Of a stretch of 8,561 nucleotides of DNA, positions 4,831 to 8,561 are shown one piece after another (within the stretch, counting starts at the first letter, position 1; each line of letters begins with the position of its first letter). Below the pieces are notes generated by a model, which was not told the DNA's origin, made no database searches, and worked only from the letters and a program-made list of their open reading frames with translations. Source of the stretch: an uncultured Lachnospiraceae bacterium (lineage in GTDB: Bacteria > Bacillota > Clostridia > Lachnospirales > Lachnospiraceae); NCBI GenBank assembly GCA_947594085.1, contig CANQEB010000093.1, forward strand, positions 1 through 8,561. The letters run 5' to 3'. The translations under genes and the position numbers were made by a program.

Positions 4831-5685
4831 TCATGCCGTCTCCACATCTTTCTGATATATCTTGGGTGTGACGCCGTAATAGCGCCGGAACAGCTCCGTA
4901 AAATAGCTGGCGCTGTTGAAGCCGCAGGACAATGCGGCCTCTGTGACGGTGGTTCCCTGGCTCAAAAGCGCACAGGCCTTTTCCAGACGGTAACGTGTGA
5001 CATACTCAATGGGAGAGCAGCCGAGACGCTTGCGGAACAGAACACAGCAGCGATTGCGGCAGACCGTCCCCGCGGCGGCGATTTGGTCCAGGCGGATCTG
5101 CTTCGTGTAATGCATCTGAATATATCCTGTCATAGCCCGGAGTGTCGCCCAATCCGCGCCGATCCCGGGCTCTTTCTGTATAGAGGCGGAATCGATCGCA
5201 AGGCTCACCAGCTCCGCACAATCGGCCACGACCCGAATCGCATTGCCTGCCTCGGCATGATGGCAAAGCTCATCAAACCGCATGGCCGCCTCCGAGGAAG
5301 CCTCGAACAGCCAATAGTCCGCGCTCTCATCCGCGCACAGATCCTGCAGTGCATTTTTCACCGGCGGAAGCTCGCCGAAGATCGAGGGATGAAACACGAT
5401 GAAGCGATAATGACAGTCCTGCTTCCTGGCAGAGTATCCGTAATGCAGGCGGCGCGCGTTCACAAAGATGCACGCGCTTTTTTTCAAGTGTACATTTTTG
5501 CCGTTGACAAAGTAGTCCATTTCTCCGTCCACGGGCGTCAGAAGCTCAAAATCATCGTGCCAATGGCAGGCCGCCGCAAAATCCTGAAAGATGGAAAGCG
5601 GGTCGTGGCCTGTCCGCACCGGCATATTCGGCATGGTATATTCCAGGCGCTCGGAACTGTCCGGATTGAGTTTTAATTGATGCAT
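4831..5685 (-). CDS. AraC-family transcriptional regulator 2
   Basis: A complete 284-residue AraC/XylS regulator, GC-rich. The cupin-like ligand domain has the HWHDDFE motif at residues 41-47. The C-terminal double helix-turn-helix begins near IQMHYTKQIRLDQIAAAGTVCRNRCCVLFRKRLGCSPIEYVTRYRLEKACALL and closes with VTEAALSCGFNSASYFTELFRRYYGVTPKIYQKD. It has the same architecture as AraC1 but is clearly divergent from it, so it is a separate regulator, not a repeat copy. The start at ATG 5685 follows GGGAGG by seven bases. Its natural target is unclear: upstream, where a divergent target gene would be expected, lies only the chimeric scrap at 5779-5955, so the regulator may have been separated from its regulon. 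A direct repeat CGACT-N3-CGACT (5717-5729) upstream could be a binding half-site pair. I see no convincing promoter. Confidence 0.93.
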   Translation of the reverse strand: MHQLKLNPDSSERLEYTMPNMPVRTGHDPLSIFQDFAAACHWHDDFELLTPVDGEMDYFVNGKNVHLKKSACIFVNARRLHYGYSARKQDCHYRFIVFHPSIFGELPPVKNALQDLCADESADYWLFEASSEAAMRFDELCHHAEAGNAIRVVADCAELVSLAIDSASIQKEPGIGADWATLRAMTGYIQMHYTKQIRLDQIAAAGTVCRNRCCVLFRKRLGCSPIEYVTRYRLEKACALLSQGTTVTEAALSCGFNSASYFTELFRRYYGVTPKIYQKDVETA

Positions 5686-5778
5686 CAGCGCACCTCCCGG
5701 GTTGTAATATGCTTACCGACTGTTCGACTATAATCTGAACCGCCTTAATATTGCAGCAGAAGATTGTATTGACCGAAG

Positions 5779-5870
5779 TATATCGAGGAAACACCGCCTC
5801 TTGAAAAAGGAGAAAAGGAAAGAGAAACGGCGCATGGAAATGGAACAAAATGACGCAAAACGACGGATGA
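5779..5870 (+). pseudogene. Fragment of the small basic gene (repeat copy B)
   Basis: Encodes ISRKHRLLKKEKRKEKRRMEMEQNDAKRRM, the middle of the 59-residue protein at 2473-2652. Over 92 bp it differs at four positions, all transitions. Both ends of the gene are missing: upstream the sequence changes to an unrelated frame, and after CGACGGATGA it joins, within three bases, a fragment of the LysR gene. There is no start codon with a ribosome site in front. Confidence 0.85.
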
Positions 5871-5873
5871 CGA

Positions 5874-5955
5874 GCTTGTGTCGATCAGGTGCTGAAAGGC
5901 CAGGAGACAGCCAAGCCCTTCCCGCACAAAAGAGCGCCATTATAAGAAAGGCGGA
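5874..5955 (-). pseudogene. Fragment of the LysR regulator gene
   Basis: 82 bp matching 6892-6974 of the LysR gene, the part encoding YNGALFVREGLGYLLTFQHLIDTS in the effector-binding domain. Several substitutions plus one extra base shift the frame, so no LysR peptide is read through it. The fragment supplies the last codons and TAA of the neighbouring HepT gene, since homology extends to 5955 while HepT ends at 5940. Confidence 0.85.
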
Positions 5956-6290
5956 TTGCCATACTTCTCTAATTCTTTTTTTAACTGTGGAAGATCTTCT
6001 TTTATCGTATCCCAAACTATTTTCATTTCGACTCCTGCATACCCGTGAACAATACGATTGCGTAAACCATATATTTGCTTCCATGGTATTGTTTTTGCCT
6101 TTTCTTTCATGTCCTCACTCAGCGAAGTTTTGGCCAGTTCTCCAATCTGCATTAAATTGAAAACACACGCTTCCACCCTCATACTGCTTTCCTGAAACTC
6201 AGCAAGATCACTACAGTCTTTACAGTAATCCAATACAGATTGTATGTGTTTGCATATTTTTTCCAATACCTGTTGGTCTCTGCTATTCAT
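5940..6290 (-). CDS. hepT: HepT-like HEPN ribonuclease toxin (DUF86)
   Basis: A 116-residue HEPN-domain protein, the toxin half of a HepT/MntA (type VII) toxin-antitoxin pair; in characterised pairs it is an RNase that MntA silences by adenylylation of a Tyr. Seen: an all-helical profile and the HEPN signature RNRIVHGY, Arg77-x4-His82, with Tyr84 in the position of the modified tyrosine. The conserved mid-helix VFNLMQIGELAKTSL is also present. The start at ATG 6290 follows GGAG by about nine bases and overlaps the mntA stop by eight bases (ATGAATAG), implying coupled translation. Odd feature: the final codons (PPFL and TAA) lie in DNA homologous to a LysR gene fragment, so the native C-terminus may have been cut and re-ended. 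The catalytic motif is intact. Confidence 0.9.
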   Translation of the reverse strand: MNSRDQQVLEKICKHIQSVLDYCKDCSDLAEFQESSMRVEACVFNLMQIGELAKTSLSEDMKEKAKTIPWKQIYGLRNRIVHGYAGVEMKIVWDTIKEDLPQLKKELEKYGNPPFL

Positions 6291-6582
6291 AGATCACTAC
6301 TCCATATTTTCTGATTTCCTTGTCAACAGGAGATTCCGGTATGACCTCAGAAACATCCAGCAAATCTACCTGTTTTCCCAGTGAATTTACTATGTCTTCC
6401 AACAATCCGAAAAAGGCTAATCCCCGCAATTCACTGTCAACCAAAATATCCACATCGCTGTGCGCCTGTGCTGTTCCTTTTCCGTAGGAACCGAACAGAA
6501 TTGCACGGCGTACATGATGTATGCGAAATATAGGATTCAGAATACGTTTTATCTGTTCTAACGTATATACGCCAGTATCCAT
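6283..6582 (-). CDS. mntA: MntA-like nucleotidyltransferase antitoxin
   Basis: A minimal nucleotidyltransferase that should transfer AMP from ATP to the partner HepT toxin. Seen (numbered from the chosen start): Gly31-Ser32 followed after ten residues by Asp43-x-Asp45 (GSYGKGTAQAHSDVDILVD), the GSx10DxD metal and nucleotide site, with a third acidic residue at Asp73 in QVDLLD. The 99-residue length suits the family. I chose ATG 6582 because GAGG lies eight bases upstream; a GTG three codons earlier at 6591 would overlap that site. It is the first gene of a two-gene operon, overlapping hepT by eight bases, with an extended -10 promoter just upstream. Confidence 0.9.
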   Translation of the reverse strand: MDTGVYTLEQIKRILNPIFRIHHVRRAILFGSYGKGTAQAHSDVDILVDSELRGLAFFGLLEDIVNSLGKQVDLLDVSEVIPESPVDKEIRKYGVVIYE

Positions 6583-6608
6583 ATTTGCCACCTCATCTTT
6601 ATTTTGTT

Positions 6609-6637
6609 ATTTTACCATAAAATCAATGAATTGCACA
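6609..6637 (-). promoter_or_regulatory. Promoter of the mntA-hepT operon
   Basis: On the minus strand: TGTGCA (6632-6637), a 17-bp spacer and TAAAAT (6609-6614), the latter preceded by TGG as an extended -10. It lies in the AT-rich part of the gap between mntA and the LysR gene. The GC-rich part of that gap (about 6675-6732) matches LysR-side composition and holds nothing I can name. Confidence 0.6.
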
Positions 6638-6732
6638 CACCTTTTTCTCTGCTATCCATACAATACAATTTTTACAGGCATGGTCAGCATCGATGACAGC
6701 GCGCCGAACGGAGCGATAATCGATTTCGACGG

Positions 6733-7632
6733 TTATACCATCACATTGGCGGATGGGGCTGTGCTGGAAGAAAGCAAAATTTCCAGCAATCTCTCAGCCA
6801 CCGGCGTAAATACCGGATGCTTTTTCCAGATCAGATAGATCCCGGTCTCCAGGCTCGGAGTGAGCGGACGGAACACAAGTCCGCTCTTCGGGCTTGTATC
6901 GATCAGGTGCTGAAAGGTCAGGAGATAGCCAAGCCCCTCTCTCACAAAAAGTGCGCCATTATAGGACAGGCGGAAAGAGCCTTCCAGGTGAAGCTGATCC
7001 ATGTGGCTGCCGCACCATCTGGGAAGATCGTGGTTCCAGCCCTGTTCGGAGCAGAATAAGGGAAGACCCTTCAGATCATCGACGGAAACCGCCGCCTTTT
7101 TTGCCAGCGGGCAGTCGGCGGGCATGACGACGCCCCAGAGATCGTCGCCCGGAAATTTCAGACAGCGGTATTTGGCGGTGTTGGGTTCCTGTGCCAGCAC
7201 CGCGAAATCAATGATGCCCTTGTCGAGCTTTTCCGTCACCTGTTCCGTATCTCCACTGGTGATATGGTAATGCAGGTTCGGGCAGATTTTTTTCAGCTCT
7301 TTGATCGCGGCGGCGAGATGCCGAATCTGGTAGGATTCCGCCAGACCCAGGTAGAGATCGCCGCCTGTGAGATCGTCCATCGTGTGAAATTCTTCCGTGA
7401 TCTTGTCGGCCATTTTGACCAGATCCTCCGCGCGCTTTCGAAGGAGGATGCCCTCCTCGGTGAGCTGAATGCTGAAGCTGTGCCTGAGAAACAGCTTCTT
7501 TCCGAGTTCATCCTCCAATGCTTTTAGCTGCTTGGAGAGCGTGGGCTGAGTGACGTGCAGCAGTTCTGCCGCGCGCGTCATGTTTTCTTCTCTCGCGACC
7601 GCGAGAAAATACCTCATGGTTCTCAGTTCCAT
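6733..7632 (-). CDS. LysR-family transcriptional regulator
   Basis: A 299-residue LysR-type regulator. The N-terminal winged helix-turn-helix is clear: MELRTMRYFLAVAREENMTRAAELLHVTQPTLSKQLKALEDELGKKLFLR. A linker helix follows, then a two-lobed periplasmic-binding-protein-like effector domain from about residue 90 (GGDLYLGLAESYQIRHLAAAIKELKKICP...). The start at ATG 7632 follows AAGGCGG. It is divergent from an alpha/beta hydrolase gene with interlocking promoters, the classic arrangement in which a LysR protein represses itself and activates the neighbour when a metabolite binds (inference). An 83-bp piece of the effector domain gene is duplicated at 5874-5955. The GC-rich composition matches the hydrolase, so the two probably belong together. 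The ligand is unknown. Confidence 0.93.
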   Translation of the reverse strand: MELRTMRYFLAVAREENMTRAAELLHVTQPTLSKQLKALEDELGKKLFLRHSFSIQLTEEGILLRKRAEDLVKMADKITEEFHTMDDLTGGDLYLGLAESYQIRHLAAAIKELKKICPNLHYHITSGDTEQVTEKLDKGIIDFAVLAQEPNTAKYRCLKFPGDDLWGVVMPADCPLAKKAAVSVDDLKGLPLFCSEQGWNHDLPRWCGSHMDQLHLEGSFRLSYNGALFVREGLGYLLTFQHLIDTSPKSGLVFRPLTPSLETGIYLIWKKHPVFTPVAERLLEILLSSSTAPSANVMV

Positions 7633-7664
7633 AACTGCCCGCCTTTCTGAAATTCCTAAAATTC

Positions 7665-7676
7665 ATATCATGATAT
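7665..7676. promoter_or_regulatory. Palindrome ATATCATGATAT, candidate LysR binding site
   Basis: A perfect 12-bp palindrome over the predicted start of the LysR transcript and centred about 54 bp upstream of the predicted hydrolase start. A site there could explain both self-repression and activation of the divergent gene. Function is inferred from position and symmetry only. Confidence 0.5.
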
Positions 7677-7678
7677 AA

Positions 7679-7707
7679 ATTATAACTATTCGTAAAAAAG
7701 AAATCAA
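7679..7707 (-). promoter_or_regulatory. Promoter of the LysR regulator gene
   Basis: Minus strand: TTGATT (7702-7707), a 17-bp spacer and a perfect TATAAT (7679-7684). The start would be near 7672, inside the ATATCATGATAT palindrome, leaving a leader of about 40 nt. Confidence 0.75.
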
Positions 7708-7718
7708 GGGACTATAAT
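7689..7718 (+). promoter_or_regulatory. Promoter of the alpha/beta hydrolase gene
   Basis: A perfect TATAAT at 7713-7718 with only a poor -35 (TTCGTA at 7689-7694, 18-bp spacer). A strong -10 with a weak -35 is typical of activator-dependent promoters and fits LysR control. It overlaps the divergent LysR promoter. Transcription would start near 7725, giving a leader of about 136 nt. Confidence 0.6.
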
Positions 7719-7733
7719 AAAATTGAAAAATTG

Positions 7734-7769
7734 GCTTCACGTTGCTGGCCACGGAGTGAACTGCAACTC
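7734..7769 (+). repeat. 36-bp leader motif, copy 2 (possible pseudoknot)
   Basis: The second copy of the motif at 2415-2450. Here both predicted stems are perfect: TTCAC (7736-7740) with GTGAA (7756-7760), and GTTGC (7741-7745) with GCAAC (7763-7767), in pseudoknot order with the same spacing as copy 1. Four of the seven differences between copies fall in the stems, and some keep pairing through G-U. Confidence 0.5.
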
Positions 7770-7776
7770 CGTTTTT
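7751..7776 (+). terminator. Leader terminator/attenuator before the hydrolase gene
   Basis: ACGGAGT (7751-7757) and ACTCCGT (7766-7772) form a 7-bp stem with an eight-base loop, followed directly by a run of T. It lies about 30 nt after the predicted start site and 85 nt before the gene, so it would stop transcription early. Its arms share bases with both pseudoknot stems of the leader motif, so the two folds exclude each other. Confidence 0.6.
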
Positions 7777-7860
7777 GGCAGGCAGTTGGAAAAGAGCAAA
7801 AATAAATCATGAAAACAAGCAGGAAAACACTTTACAAACGGGAAAGGACGGTATGGAAAC

Positions 7861-8561
7861 ATGGTAAATGTTGAGAAACTGGAACTGACACAGGAATGGG
7901 ATAAGACATTCCCGAAGAGTGAAAAGGTGAACCATCGGAAAGTGACATTCGTGAACCGTTACGGAATCACGCTGGCGGCGGATGAGTATGCGCCGAAAAG
8001 TGCATCCGGCAAGCTTCCGGCGATCGCTGTCTGCGGACCGTTCGGCGCGGTGAAGGAGCAGTGCGCGGGACTTTACGCGCAGACGATGGCGGAGAGGGGT
8101 TTTTTTGCGATTGCATTTGACCCTTCGTTTACTGGGGAGAGCGGCGGCAATGTCCGCTACATGGCGTCGCCCGACATCAACACGGAGGATTTCATGGCGG
8201 CGGTGGATTACCTGTCCTTGCATGAGAGCGTGGATCCGGAGAGGATCGGCATCATCGGGATCTGCGGCTGGGGCGGCCTTGCGATCAACACAGCGGCGCT
8301 CGATACCAGGGTTAAAGCGACGGTCGCTTCCACCATGTACGATATGGCGAGAGTGAACGCCAACGGCTATTTTGACGCCGAGGATAACGAGGAAGCGCGT
8401 TACCAGAAAAGGGCAGCGATGTGCGCGCAGAGGCTTGCGGATCTGAAAGCGGGCGAGTACACGCTGGGCGGCGGCGTGGTCGATCCGCTGCCGGAGGACG
8501 CGCCGTTCTTCGTGAAGGATTATCATGATTATTACAAGACGAACCGCGGCTATCACGCCCG
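7861..8561 (+). CDS. Alpha/beta hydrolase (dienelactone hydrolase-like), 3'-truncated by window edge
   Basis: The first 233 residues of an alpha/beta-fold hydrolase; the frame is open to the window end. Seen: strand KLPAIAVCGPFGAVKEQ with an oxyanion-type loop, a second strand FFAIAFDPSFTGESGG, and the nucleophile elbow GICGWGG with Cys135 in the usual Ser position, then strand VKATVASTMYDM. A Cys nucleophile is known from dienelactone hydrolases and from a set of clostridial/bacteroidetes COG1073-type proteins, so hydrolysis of an ester or lactone is likely. The catalytic Asp and His would lie beyond the window. The start at ATG 7861 is the best in-frame choice although the nearest site (AGGA at 7845) is 12 bases away; an ATG at 7853 opens a four-codon frame only. 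It is divergent from and probably activated by the LysR gene. GC-rich. Confidence 0.88.
   Translation, partial: MVNVEKLELTQEWDKTFPKSEKVNHRKVTFVNRYGITLAADEYAPKSASGKLPAIAVCGPFGAVKEQCAGLYAQTMAERGFFAIAFDPSFTGESGGNVRYMASPDINTEDFMAAVDYLSLHESVDPERIGIIGICGWGGLAINTAALDTRVKATVASTMYDMARVNANGYFDAEDNEEARYQKRAAMCAQRLADLKAGEYTLGGGVVDPLPEDAPFFVKDYHDYYKTNRGYHA

Noticed and set aside
5083..5676. Open frame of about 197 codons on the plus strand
   Set aside because: Antisense to AraC2, which has clear family motifs; the antisense product has no recognisable domain.
5717..5729. Direct repeat CGACT-N3-CGACT upstream of AraC2
   Set aside because: Could be an AraC half-site pair but is only five bases long; mentioned in the gene entry only.
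5801..6160. Plus-strand frame of about 119 codons across the chimera
   Set aside because: It joins the small-gene scrap, the antisense of the LysR scrap and the antisense of HepT; it is an accidental read-through with no start signal.
6675..6732. GC-rich stretch after the LysR stop with two ATCGAT sites and a coding-like plus frame
   Set aside because: No start with ribosome site, no recognised protein and no proper terminator stem; most likely flanking DNA of the LysR locus cut by the toxin-antitoxin junction.
7807..8556. Long open frame (about 249 codons) on the minus strand
   Set aside because: It is antisense to the alpha/beta hydrolase, is Arg/His-rich in the manner of GC-rich shadow frames, and has no ribosome site or family features.
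1..8561. Insertion sequence, integrase, CRISPR array, tRNA or rRNA
   Set aside because: No transposase or recombinase motifs, no regularly spaced repeats, and no cloverleaf or rRNA-like stretch were seen on either strand.

Overview
The window looks like a chromosomal accessory stretch from a Clostridia-type Firmicute, most probably a Lachnospiraceae-like gut bacterium. The reasons are strong AGGAGG-type ribosome sites, TTGACT/TATAAT-type promoters, GTG and TTG starts, and a TcdA with the Cys-rich insertion that I associate with clostridial members. Base composition is mixed. The acetyltransferase, second AraC, LysR and hydrolase genes are GC-rich. tcdA, the two toxin-antitoxin modules and most intergenic DNA are AT-richer. 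No genus can be named from the sequence alone.

Layout. Positions 1-435 hold the 3' part of a hexapeptide-repeat sugar O-acetyltransferase, convergent with an AraC regulator (423-1358, minus). That regulator is divergent from a Cof-type HAD phosphatase (1517-2287, plus), with interlocking promoters in the gap. Next come a promoter with a structured leader, a 59-residue highly basic small protein (2473-2652) and a wrecked second acetyltransferase gene (2692-2890). tcdA (tRNA t6A dehydratase) occupies 3095-3877. A truncated second copy of the AraC 3' end follows (3865-4058, minus). It abuts a RelB/ParE-type toxin-antitoxin operon (4145-4791), which converges on a second complete AraC regulator (4831-5685, minus). 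Positions 5779-5955 are a scrap heap made of a piece of the small basic gene fused to a piece of the LysR gene. This runs into a HepT/MntA toxin-antitoxin pair (5940-6582, minus). The window closes with a LysR regulator (6733-7632, minus) divergent from an alpha/beta hydrolase that leaves the window (7861-8561, plus).

How it fits together. Three sugar- or metabolite-linked units can be recognised: acetyltransferase with AraC1 and HAD phosphatase, AraC2, and LysR with hydrolase. Two toxin-antitoxin modules lie between them, and each directly abuts a short duplicate of a neighbouring gene.

Most unusual observations. (1) The same gene-ending sequence, encoding FDDQ(P/S)E with the stop codon in the loop of a terminator palindrome, ends three genes of different history. 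(2) A 206-bp direct repeat flanks about 3.2 kb. (3) A duplicated 36-bp leader motif could fold as an H-type pseudoknot. In front of the hydrolase gene it overlaps a terminator hairpin, so it looks like an attenuator. I see no transposase, integrase, rRNA, tRNA or CRISPR array. The mosaic therefore looks like the product of recombination between short repeats rather than of a recognisable insertion sequence.
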